This document shows, piece by piece, positions 7,714 through 14,943 of a DNA stretch of 34,807 nucleotides. Position 1 is the first letter of the stretch, and every line of letters starts with the position of its first letter. Source of the DNA: JABSOG01 sp041583135 (lineage in GTDB: Bacteria > Pseudomonadota > Gammaproteobacteria > Enterobacterales > Alteromonadaceae); contig JBFHGJ010000059.1 in assembly GCA_041583135.1 (NCBI GenBank), forward strand, positions 1 through 34,807, in the 5' to 3' direction. The position numbers and the translations under genes were made by a program. A model generated the notes under the pieces. The model was given only the letters and a program-made list of their open reading frames with translations, was not told the DNA's origin and did no database searches.

Positions 7714-8900
7714 GCCAGTAGCTCCCTTTGCTTAAGCGCTTGCTCAACCCAATTGACTTCGGCGGTGATCCCCTCAATTAAACCTTGGTCATCATGCGGC
7801 CGCAGTGCCTGTGGCAGCACCTGCCATGAATAGGTTTCAACCTCCAAGGTTGGCCTTATGGTTGGGTTGTCCTTTAAAAAGTCAAACGTCCTTAACAACT
7901 CTGACGAGGTGTTTTTGAGTTTGGGATGGATCAGGTTGTCAGTATGGATGGGCAAGTGAAAATGAATGCGCCAATGTCCGTCTGCCTCATGCTCATGGTC
8001 AAAACCGGCTGCCAGCGCATAGTGCAGGTCGGTTCTACCCTCTAGCATACCAGCACCATCTAAGTGCTTGACCTGATGGAGATATTTCGGCTCACAAAAC
8101 TGCTGTAGCACGTAGATTAGCGTTTCATCCAGACCTTCGGCATGATCAAAAACCGCCTGAAGTGCACTGGACAACTGGATCTTGCCGATGGCTATCTGGG
8201 CTGCGGCAATTCGTTCAAGCGCCTCATAAACGTCTTCAAACATCACCGCCTGATGGCACACGTCAAAACACACAGCCAAATGCTGGCGCAAAACCTCATC
8301 CGGCAGCACATGGCGCTCAAAGAACTCAATCAATTCATCTGTTGACTCCAATACGCAATCAGGTTCCATCTCAAGACATACTAAAATGTGTTTGCCGGTG
8401 CGCCGCTTCAACGCCTGTAAAAATTCCCCCAGCTGCTTAAGCTCGGTGACGGCAGCTTGTTGTTTTTGTTCATGCCAATGCCGCTTATAACCCAAAGGCA
8501 CGGTGGAGATAGTGCCGCTGTCACAGCGCTCAGGCAAACAGGCGGCCAACACCTCGGCCAATTGCTCGGTATAGACACGCCTGTTGGCATCAGCCCAATC
8601 GGGTAAGTAGACATTGGCCTTAATATGCTCACCATGAAAATCCCCAAAGGGAAAACCATTGATGGTGGTCAAATACAACCCAGCTTGAGACAATGCTGAA
8701 CGAAATGCCGCTAGCGCTTGCGACTGCTGAAGTTGCTCGGCGGCAGCAGCACTGAGCCATAACCCGGTAGCCATTTGCTTTAATCCGCGGCTTCGACAAA
8801 CTGGGGCGATCAAATTACTGAGGTTGGCGGTAATGTCTTCAAGCGATTCTCCGGGATGAACATTGGAGCAATAGGTGATGTCGGCGATGGCAAAGGTCAT
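7710..8900 (-). CDS. eboE: EboE-like TIM-barrel protein (metabolite traffic protein)
   Basis: A 396-residue protein of the sugar-phosphate isomerase/xylose-isomerase-like TIM barrel type. It begins MTFAIADITYCSNVHPGES and carries barrel-strand motifs with polar or metal-type residues: FPFGDFHGEHIKANVYLP, ILVCLEMEPDCV, AVCFDVCHQAVMFED and HFHLPIHTDN. An N-terminal Y-C-S-N-V-H-P-G-E start is typical of the EboE family. I chose the ATG at 8900, which lies 5 bp after the eboB stop and is preceded by AGGTG. The open frame continues upstream, but that extension would overlap eboB and has no family resemblance. The stop overlaps eboF. In cyanobacteria the ebo genes are needed to move a scytonemin precursor to the periplasm; the chemistry of EboE itself is not established. 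Confidence 0.88.
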   Translation of the reverse strand: MTFAIADITYCSNVHPGESLEDITANLSNLIAPVCRSRGLKQMATGLWLSAAAAEQLQQSQALAAFRSALSQAGLYLTTINGFPFGDFHGEHIKANVYLPDWADANRRVYTEQLAEVLAACLPERCDSGTISTVPLGYKRHWHEQKQQAAVTELKQLGEFLQALKRRTGKHILVCLEMEPDCVLESTDELIEFFERHVLPDEVLRQHLAVCFDVCHQAVMFEDVYEALERIAAAQIAIGKIQLSSALQAVFDHAEGLDETLIYVLQQFCEPKYLHQVKHLDGAGMLEGRTDLHYALAAGFDHEHEADGHWRIHFHLPIHTDNLIHPKLKNTSSELLRTFDFLKDNPTIRPTLEVETYSWQVLPQALRPHDDQGLIEGITAEVNWVEQALKQRELLA

Positions 8901-8905
8901 TTCAG

Positions 8906-9790
8906 CTACACCTGCACAATCGGCTCTTGGCCGCGAAGGGCCGAATTTTCTTGCCACAGCTGTGTTTGATTGACCTTAATCGGCGTACTGACTTCTTCCC
9001 GGCTCATTCGGCCGCTTTGGGCAAAAAATGCAATCGGATTATCAAACAGCACTTTTTCAACATCAGCTTCGCGGTAACCCGCAGCCAACATGGCTGCGCC
9101 GGTTTTTGGCACCTTTAGGGGATCAGAACAGCCCCAATCAGCGGCGCTGTTTACCACCATTTTCTCCAAACCATATTGTTTCAACAGCGCCACCATGCGC
9201 TGCTCGGACATTTTGGTATTGGGATAAATCGAGTGCCCGCGCCAGCAACCTGTGTCCATTACCAGCGGCAGGGTTTGTTCGTTGAGATGGTCGATGATCA
9301 CCATATCCTCGGCAATGCCGACTTCTTTGATCAACGCAATCGTACGTTTAGTACCACCAATCTTGTCACGATGCGGCGTGTGTACCAACACAGGCAGCTC
9401 ATACTCCATCGCCAGTTCCATCTGTGTTGCCATAAAACGTTCTTCTTCGGGGGTAATGTCGTCATAACCTATCTCCCCGACCGCAACGACACCATCTTTG
9501 ACTAAATAACGCGGCAAAATTTTGATCACTTCCTCGGCAACCGACAGGTCGTTGGCCTCTTTGGGATTGAGTCCCATGGTGCAGTAGTGACGAATGCCAA
9601 ACTGGCTGGCACGAAAGCGCTCCCAACCGATCAGCATGTCAAAGTAATCGATAAAACTGCCGACACTGGTACGGGCTTGGCCTTGCCAAAACGCAGGCTC
9701 TATCACGCCGACGATACCGGCTTCATACATCCTTTCATAGTCGTCAGTGGTGCGTGAAACCATATGAATATGAGGGTCAAAATAATGCAT
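8906..9790 (-). CDS. eboB: EboB-like TatD-family metal-dependent hydrolase
   Basis: A 294-residue amidohydrolase-fold protein. The TatD-type metal set is visible: HxH in FDPHIH (H7, H9), the bridging acid in AVGEIGYD (E106), His in LVHTPH (H137, H140), His in IIDHLNE (H168) and Asp in NSAADWG (D218). It is the TatD-like member of the Ebo cluster, placed between eboA and eboE. I chose the ATG at 9790 because AAGGAAG lies five bases upstream; a GTG two codons earlier would fall inside that site. It starts 11 bp after the eboA stop and ends 5 bp before eboE. It is cytoplasmic (no signal peptide). TatD relatives act as nucleases or amidohydrolases, and the Ebo-branch substrate is unknown. Confidence 0.88.
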   Translation of the reverse strand: MHYFDPHIHMVSRTTDDYERMYEAGIVGVIEPAFWQGQARTSVGSFIDYFDMLIGWERFRASQFGIRHYCTMGLNPKEANDLSVAEEVIKILPRYLVKDGVVAVGEIGYDDITPEEERFMATQMELAMEYELPVLVHTPHRDKIGGTKRTIALIKEVGIAEDMVIIDHLNEQTLPLVMDTGCWRGHSIYPNTKMSEQRMVALLKQYGLEKMVVNSAADWGCSDPLKVPKTGAAMLAAGYREADVEKVLFDNPIAFFAQSGRMSREEVSTPIKVNQTQLWQENSALRGQEPIVQV

Positions 9791-9801
9791 CTTCACTTCC
9801 T

Positions 9802-10482
9802 TTATTGATTGTTCTGAAATCTGTTATAGGTAGCCTTATCGGCGCTAGATAAATGTTCTGATCGCATCGCCAGCCAAATGCCACCGGGCGGCTGTCTATC
9901 GGCGGCAAGACGCTCATTGACCAGATCCATCGCCAGCTGCGACAGGGTATGGCTGTGCCTTGTGTTCAGACCTTGCAGTTGGGCAATGTCTAAGTCCATA
10001 AACAAGGCTTTGAGCACCAACTGATGAAAGGCTCTGTCATCGTAATATTGTGCCGGGAAGGGGTTGTTTAAGGCTAAGGCCGCAAACAGATTGACGCTAT
10101 TGGTGCGTCCGGTAAACAGTGCCAATTCAATTAACACCTCAGGCGCACAATACTGTCTTAAATAACTAAGCGCCTTTACGATCACCGTTTGCTCATCTTC
10201 GTCACCGAACTTAAATGCCGCCTTAATGTGCTCGGCACGGGTTGTTTGGTCACCTTGGTTAAGCATATCGCACAGCAGCAGTAGTCTTGCCAGCTGGTCG
10301 GTTCGCCAACGTCTGTCGATTTGGCTATCGCCCAGTTTGCGTTTGGCCATGGCCGAGAACTTAAGATACTGGTCCAGCAGCCCACTGCTTTGGACGTTGT
10401 TGAGATGGTGTTGCGCCGTCTTTAGCCAGTCACTTGATTGACTGGATAAGTGTTGCCACAACAGAGCAAATTGTTGTTCCAT
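9802..10482 (-). CDS. eboA: EboA-domain protein
   Basis: A 226-residue, mostly helical protein without recognisable catalytic residues. It shows features I associate with the EboA family: a central TNSVNLFAALALNNPFP segment followed by YYDDRAFHQLVLKALFMDL, then LQGLNTRHSHTLSQLAMDLVNERLAADRQPPGGIW. I chose the ATG at 10482 (MEQQFALLW), with AAGAG seven to eight bases upstream. The frame is open further upstream, but that stretch would run back into eboC. An ATG two codons earlier (10488) is too close to the ribosome-binding site. It lies 50 bp after eboC and 11 bp before eboB. Biochemical function is unknown; the family is defined by its linkage to the other ebo genes. Confidence 0.85.
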   Translation of the reverse strand: MEQQFALLWQHLSSQSSDWLKTAQHHLNNVQSSGLLDQYLKFSAMAKRKLGDSQIDRRWRTDQLARLLLLCDMLNQGDQTTRAEHIKAAFKFGDEDEQTVIVKALSYLRQYCAPEVLIELALFTGRTNSVNLFAALALNNPFPAQYYDDRAFHQLVLKALFMDLDIAQLQGLNTRHSHTLSQLAMDLVNERLAADRQPPGGIWLAMRSEHLSSADKATYNRFQNNQ

Positions 10483-10532
10483 GAGCATTCTCTTATTGTT
10501 AGTTAACCCGAGCTTTACCGGGCACAAACCAA

Positions 10533-11459
10533 TCAGGTTCCGCTGATCATTTTGTGCAAATATGGGATGAGCAAAAACACCAAGAAGCAGGCACCGGCCG
10601 CCCAATAGGCCTCAATTCCCGCCAAAAACAGCCCATCGATTAACGGGATCGCCGCCAGTAACCCACCGATCCCCCCTTTGACATCGCGCCGCTGAGGATT
10701 TAACAGCAATCGCACCTTACTCACGACCCAACCGACAAAACCGGCCAAATACAGCCAAAAAAACCAAGTGTCAAAGCCACTGGCCACGGCAAAAGCCACT
10801 GGGGCTAACAGCAATGGTAACGGCCAATAACTCGCAACGCTGTTTAGGTGTTCAACTCTGGCAAGGTACGTCAACCCAGCAATGTAGAGCAGTAGACTCA
10901 GACCGGCCAACATCACCTCTAAAGTCAACTGCGCCAGCAACAACGCGCCGACAACATAAACCCCAAGGCGACATGCCCCCATGATAAACGCGCTGTGCTC
11001 GAATTTTTTGTGCGCGGCGTTATACAGTACAATCGTTGCCGCCAACGCAGCTGCCGCCAACCATCCGGCATAGCTGCCCGAGTTGAGCTGGCCAATTGCC
11101 CTGAATGTATAGTGCTCGAACAGCCAGCCGATCAGGACGATGGCGACAATCATTTGCGCGCTGCCGAGCCAACTGACCTCCGACTGTGAAACCAACCCTT
11201 TGGCAATCGGTCTTTGCGGGTTATTGAGCCTATCCCATTTGGCGTCAAAGGCATCGTTTAAGAACATACCGCCAACATACATCAGCGATAACGCCAACAA
11301 GGTGCCCAACCATAGAAGCCCTTCGTGATCAAAGCGCATCTCATCAAAGGGCCATGTCATTGTCATTCTGGCCAGTAGTGCCGCAGCCAAAACATTGGTC
11401 CATACCGTCGGTAGGTTTGAGATCCGACCTAAAGTCAAATACGTCGTCATTGCGGCCAT
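10533..11459 (-). CDS. eboC: EboC, UbiA-like membrane prenyltransferase
   Basis: A 308-residue integral membrane protein with about eight or nine hydrophobic segments. The aspartate-rich motif of UbiA prenyltransferases, NDAFDAKWD, lies at residues 68-76 and is followed by NPQRPIAKG, typical of the superfamily. A weaker second polar motif, NPQRRDVKGGIGG, occurs in the C-terminal half. The ATG at 11459 has GGGAG seven bases upstream; a second ATG three codons in lacks such a site. It lies 22 bp after eboD and 50 bp before eboA. UbiA enzymes attach isoprenyl chains to aromatic acceptors in the membrane. In Ebo clusters the acceptor is unknown, but the enzyme fits membrane anchoring or transfer of an aromatic precursor. 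Confidence 0.88.
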   Translation of the reverse strand: MAAMTTYLTLGRISNLPTVWTNVLAAALLARMTMTWPFDEMRFDHEGLLWLGTLLALSLMYVGGMFLNDAFDAKWDRLNNPQRPIAKGLVSQSEVSWLGSAQMIVAIVLIGWLFEHYTFRAIGQLNSGSYAGWLAAAALAATIVLYNAAHKKFEHSAFIMGACRLGVYVVGALLLAQLTLEVMLAGLSLLLYIAGLTYLARVEHLNSVASYWPLPLLLAPVAFAVASGFDTWFFWLYLAGFVGWVVSKVRLLLNPQRRDVKGGIGGLLAAIPLIDGLFLAGIEAYWAAGACFLVFLLIPYLHKMISGT

Positions 11460-11481
11460 AAGTCAGCTCCCTGTCATCATA

Positions 11482-13338
11482 TTAAGAGAACCGCTTTAAC
11501 CAGTTGAGGGCATCGAGCATTGCCTGCTGGTCGATATGGTTGACTTCTTTACCCTGCCCTATGCCGGTGAGCAAAGTCACGCAGAGTTCGCCACCAAGGT
11601 GCTGACGGAATTCTTCTAGCCCCTCAAGCAGGCGCGAACGCCCCGCAGTATCGACTGACGCCAAGCTGTAATGCCACAGCTCAAAGCCCAAGTGTGTGAG
11701 CAAATCGACCAAAGCATCGCAATCGGCTGCGGCCAGTAGCCCGACGTTGACGGCATAACGGGCATCAAGCACCATGCCGATGGCAACCGCTTCACCGTGG
11801 CGTATATCATACTGGGTCAGCGCTTCGAGTTTGTGCGCACCCCAATGACCATAATCCAACGGTCTGGCGCTGCCTTGCTCAAAGGGGTCGCCCGCACCGG
11901 TAATTTGCGCCAAATGTAGCTCGGCACATCGTGCAATGGCATATTGGGTTGCCTGTGGCGCAAAATCTCTAAGCGCCTGGCGGTTTGCAACCAGCCAGTC
12001 AAAAAAGCGCTTATCGCGGATCAGTGCCACTTTTACCGCCTCAGCCAACCCCGCCCTTTTGTCTCGGCTCGAAAGTGTGCGTAATAAGGCGTTGTCGTTG
12101 ATCACCGCATTCGGTGGTGCAAAGGTGCCGATCAAGTTTTTGGTATTGGCCCAGTTGAAGCCGTTTTTCACACCGACACCGGCGTCATTTTGCGCCAGCA
12201 CCGTACTTGGCATACGCAGTAATTTGATACCACGATGAAAAGTTGCGCAGGCAAACCCCACCGCATCGAGTACCGCGCCACCGCCGATGGCGATGACCCA
12301 GCCGTGGCGGTCCAATTGACTGTGCAACATCTGTTGATACATGTGTTCGATATGACGGTGTTGTTTGGCCGCTTCGCCGCCTTCGACTATCGCGGGCAAC
12401 GAGAGTAACTCTAAGCAGTCTTGATGGGCATTGAAGTAATCGACGATGTGCTGACTGAGCTGAGGGTCACTTTTGTATACGCCGCTATCGATAAATACGA
12501 AAGCTTTTTGTCTGCCCTGTCCTACGGGATTGAGCACATTTTTCAACGTTGCTTTGCCAGCGTCAAACACGTTATGTTCAAACAGCACTGGATAATGAAA
12601 TGGTTGCACGAATTTAGCGTCAATACGCTCAATTGCCGCGCTTGTCCGCACCGTGGCGCTTTGACCATCTACGACAGTAAAAATCCGCTGGCATGATCCT
12701 TTAAACAGCCAGGCGCCAGCGGGCACTGCTACACTACCAAAAACCACCAAAAGAAATGAATCCTGAGCACCGGCTTCGCTACCGACATAACCGTATGCGA
12801 GAGCCAACCCCGCATTGGCCAGTGCGCATAAAACAATAAACGGCACCAACGGATAACGCACCATTCCCGCCGCTATCACTGAGGTTTCCGCCAGTACCGG
12901 CACGCCGCGCATCAAAACCAAGGTGCCGGGGCCGACTTTATCGGCCAAAGACCGGGCTTTGCTGATGTCGGCACTACTGGCACTTTGTCTGAATAAGGAG
13001 AATCCGGCGCCAATGAGATAACCGGCAACACAGCTGAGCATTAGACCGACCCAAATAACCGTCGCTCCGCCCCAAAAGCCTAATGTCGTCGCCGCAACCA
13101 CCGCCACAATACTCGAAGGAATAGGCAAGACAATATCACACGCCAGCGCGGCAATAAGAAACAGAGCCAGTAACCCCACCGCGCCAGAATCGACCAGTTG
13201 CTGCGCCACTTGCGTGATCCAAGTCGTGCTTTGCTGTTCAAACAGCAAAAATGTGGCGATAATGGCCACCATCACCATAACGAGAATGGCGACAAACTTT
13301 GACCCTGATTTATTTAAATTGCTAACCGCACTTCCCAT
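11482..13338 (-). CDS. eboD: EboD: 3-dehydroquinate-synthase-like enzyme fused to an N-terminal VTT/DedA-like membrane domain
   Basis: A 618-residue two-part protein. Residues about 15-33 form a transmembrane segment, and residues about 45-215 are hydrophobic with the VTT/DedA-like stretch LMRGVPVLAETSVIAAGMVRYPL. From about 250 onward it is a dehydroquinate synthase-like domain. GGGAVLD (352-358) is the NAD loop, PSTVLAQNDAGVGVKNG (377-393) is the substrate loop, and E433 in GLAEAVK, H498/H502 in DYGHWGAH and H514 in IRHGEAVAIGM stand at the zinc-ligand positions. As remembered, most EboD proteins lack the membrane part. I prefer the ATG at 13338; an in-frame TTG at 13353 would add five residues, and neither has a strong ribosome site. 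It is the first gene of the operon. It probably acts on a cyclitol-type substrate at the membrane; true AroB activity is unlikely but not excluded. Confidence 0.87.
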   Translation of the reverse strand: MGSAVSNLNKSGSKFVAILVMVMVAIIATFLLFEQQSTTWITQVAQQLVDSGAVGLLALFLIAALACDIVLPIPSSIVAVVAATTLGFWGGATVIWVGLMLSCVAGYLIGAGFSLFRQSASSADISKARSLADKVGPGTLVLMRGVPVLAETSVIAAGMVRYPLVPFIVLCALANAGLALAYGYVGSEAGAQDSFLLVVFGSVAVPAGAWLFKGSCQRIFTVVDGQSATVRTSAAIERIDAKFVQPFHYPVLFEHNVFDAGKATLKNVLNPVGQGRQKAFVFIDSGVYKSDPQLSQHIVDYFNAHQDCLELLSLPAIVEGGEAAKQHRHIEHMYQQMLHSQLDRHGWVIAIGGGAVLDAVGFACATFHRGIKLLRMPSTVLAQNDAGVGVKNGFNWANTKNLIGTFAPPNAVINDNALLRTLSSRDKRAGLAEAVKVALIRDKRFFDWLVANRQALRDFAPQATQYAIARCAELHLAQITGAGDPFEQGSARPLDYGHWGAHKLEALTQYDIRHGEAVAIGMVLDARYAVNVGLLAAADCDALVDLLTHLGFELWHYSLASVDTAGRSRLLEGLEEFRQHLGGELCVTLLTGIGQGKEVNHIDQQAMLDALNWLKRFS

Positions 13339-13405
13339 AACCAAAATACCCAAAACGCCAAAATTTTAATTATTTTGACCAAATCATAGAACACCCTACA
13401 AAAAA

Positions 13406-13574
13406 AGGTAAAAAAATAATTCAACTATATTTTATTGACTTTTACCCATTTTCAACTAACAGTCGCGGGTAAAACAATCTCATTGTGGTGAAATACACAT
13501 CAACCCAATAGAAAGCGATCTGTAAAAAAGGCGACAGAGGAAAAGGCAATAAACGGGAATTTTGGGTTTTACCC
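13406..13574. promoter_or_regulatory. Cluster of GGGTAAAA / TTTTACCC boxes upstream of eboD
   Basis: TTTTACCC occurs at 13440-13447 and 13567-13574, GGGTAAAA at 13467-13474, and a near copy AGGTAAAA at 13406-13413. The copies at 13440 and 13467 form an exact 8-bp inverted repeat with 19 bp between the arms, and one arm sits inside the candidate promoter. This arrangement would suit a dimeric regulator of the operon. The remainder of the 13354-13742 gap is AT-rich and holds no gene that I can support. Confidence 0.4.
13424..13455 (-). promoter_or_regulatory. Candidate promoter of the ebo operon
   Basis: On the minus strand TTGAAA (13455-13450) is followed by TAAAAT (13434-13429, spacer 15) and an overlapping TATAGT (13429-13424, spacer 20). 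Neither spacer is ideal, so the exact -10 is uncertain. The AT-rich context and position about 90-115 bp upstream of the eboD start make this the best promoter candidate. One GGGTAAAA box lies between the two hexamers. Confidence 0.35.
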
Positions 13575-13624
13575 TGAAGAAATAGATAATTATTTAGGGA
13601 ACATTGAATTACTCAGAAATGCGC

Positions 13625-13647
13625 AAAAAGCCTTATTGAGCAGGCTT
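13625..13647 (-). terminator. Rho-independent terminator of the 13743-14381 lipoprotein gene
   Basis: Read on the minus strand, AAGCCT, an 8-base loop and AGGCTT are followed by TTT. It lies about 95 bp downstream of the lipoprotein stop and upstream of the ebo promoter, so it separates the two transcription units. A second perfect inverted repeat, AGCCGACAC/GTGTCGGCT (13649-13678, 12-base loop), lies just before it and may strengthen the structure. Confidence 0.6.
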
Positions 13648-13742
13648 AAGCCGACACCTGATATCCATTGTGTCGGCTGCGACCTCGAAAGTGTTTAGCT
13701 TGATGTAAAGCGGATATTGGCAACCCCCTTCACAACATCAAA

Positions 13743-14381
13743 TTATTTGGCTTTGACCCAGTTAAACTCGTTGTCAAAGTCTTCACAGTTGACGGTGGCG
13801 TCACCTGCATTTTCAATATAAACCTGCTTTTTGTCAGATACCGGCAAAATATAGGTTTTGGGATATTCACTGGGATAGGGCGAGCAGGCGACACTTTGGC
13901 CGGTACCAACCACCACTTTGGTGCCGGGCTTTAATTCACAGCGCACCAGTTTGTCCAGTGGCGACCACTTATAGCAGATCTCATAATCAACCCGATAGTC
14001 TCGGGTAAACCCACTGGGCATTTGCGCCGCCCACCAACTGCCCAGTCGAGTATAGCTGTTGCGGCTATTCCACCCCCGATAGACAGTAATGGTTTCACCG
14101 GCTTTGGCCTGATACACCTGACCTTGACACAATTTGCCCTCTCCTGTTTTGCCGGTAGCACTGGCAAGCAAAGTCGGGTCGTCTATCGGCTCAAACTTTC
14201 CAACCAATGAGGGCGGTAATGCAGTATCGCCAAGACAAGCTGCACTAGGCACATCGATTTTTGGCTCCTGACAGCTTGGCTGGTCGTTGGTCGTGGCTTC
14301 AAGGGTCGTTTTAGACTGCATTTGGCTGGCGCAGCCACTCAGTAGCAGCGCCATGGAAGCGGCAATGACAGTGTAACGCAT
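13743..14381 (-). CDS. Lipoprotein of unknown function
   Basis: A 212-residue protein with a lipoprotein signal ending LLLSGC (Cys at residue 17), so it is anchored at the inner or outer membrane. The mature part has several Cys (SCQEP, AACLGD, LCQGQ, ICYKW, RCELK, ACSPY, NCEDF), which suggests disulfides in the periplasm. YQAKAGETITVYRGWN and VENAGDATVNCEDF-type segments suggest a beta-rich fold. The ATG at 14381 has GAGGAG seven bases upstream. It is followed by a terminator and lies 76 bp after the TerB-like gene. I recognise no family. It is not obviously part of the ebo operon because a terminator and a 389-bp gap intervene. Confidence 0.78.
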   Translation of the reverse strand: MRYTVIAASMALLLSGCASQMQSKTTLEATTNDQPSCQEPKIDVPSAACLGDTALPPSLVGKFEPIDDPTLLASATGKTGEGKLCQGQVYQAKAGETITVYRGWNSRNSYTRLGSWWAAQMPSGFTRDYRVDYEICYKWSPLDKLVRCELKPGTKVVVGTGQSVACSPYPSEYPKTYILPVSDKKQVYIENAGDATVNCEDFDNEFNWVKAK

Positions 14382-14457
14382 AGGTTAACTCCTCTTATTG
14401 TTTTTACAAGAGTTTAACCAAGGATTGAGATTTGTCACTAAATAACCTCAACTCGGG

Positions 14458-14853
14458 TTATATCTGATTAATCAGCGCAGCGCCCGCTTTGCCCCAAGCG
14501 CAGCCTTGCATCGCCCACTGATGAAGACTTTCAATGGTGTCATGGTCAAGTTCCATGGCTCGGCCAATCTCATGTACAGCTTGTCTTTCAAGGGTATCGT
14601 AATCGAGATCGCTGATCGCCATTTTGACCACCTCAACCATCGCCGTCATCTTGGCTTTTTGTCGCAAAAAGACGCTACAGGTCAAACGTAAATCAGACTC
14701 TTGATTGATGTCGTAGGTTAATCCGTGAATTTCGCAAAAGCGATTGAGGTAATGCCATTCGCTGCCTTCAAGTTTGCCGTCGGCGCGAGCGATAAAGGTA
14801 AACAGGCTGACCAAGGCCTTTTTTTGCTCGGTGGTGAGCAGGTCTACAAACAT
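14458..14853 (-). CDS. TerB-like domain protein
   Basis: A 131-residue helical cytoplasmic protein. LVSLFTFIARADGKLEGSEWHYLNRFCEIHGL (about 14-45) has the TerB-like pattern of a helix with A-x-A-D-G, an acidic loop and a second helix. A similar second half (MAISDLDYDTLERQAVHEIGRAMELD) suggests the all-helical TerB fold. TerB-like proteins are linked to metal or stress functions, but stand-alone members are uncharacterised. The ATG at 14853 has GGAG five bases upstream. The gene lies 90 bp downstream of ydiJ on the same strand and may be cotranscribed with it. Confidence 0.65.
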   Translation of the reverse strand: MFVDLLTTEQKKALVSLFTFIARADGKLEGSEWHYLNRFCEIHGLTYDINQESDLRLTCSVFLRQKAKMTAMVEVVKMAISDLDYDTLERQAVHEIGRAMELDHDTIESLHQWAMQGCAWGKAGAALINQI

Positions 14854-14943
14854 AGCAACTCCATCGAATGTTTAGGACACGCAGACCTGCACCATATCGC
14901 TATCAACCACGCATTTCAAATATTTTAGGTAAAATGAAAGCGC

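Noticed and set aside
8901..8957. Longer N-terminus for eboE
   Set aside because: It would overlap eboB by about 50 bp, lacks family resemblance, and the ATG at 8900 has its own ribosome site.
10483..10605. Longer N-terminus for eboA
   Set aside because: The extension runs back into the end of eboC. The ATG at 10482 has an AAGAG site and gives the normal family start.
11482..13338. Housekeeping AroB (3-dehydroquinate synthase)
   Set aside because: The substrate loop differs from AroB (GVGVKNG in place of SVGGKTG), there is a membrane fusion, and the gene heads an ebo operon, so EboD is the better call.
13649..13678. 9-bp inverted repeat as a terminator by itself
   Set aside because: It has no T run on either strand; the neighbouring AAGCCT/AGGCTT hairpin with TTT is the better terminator.
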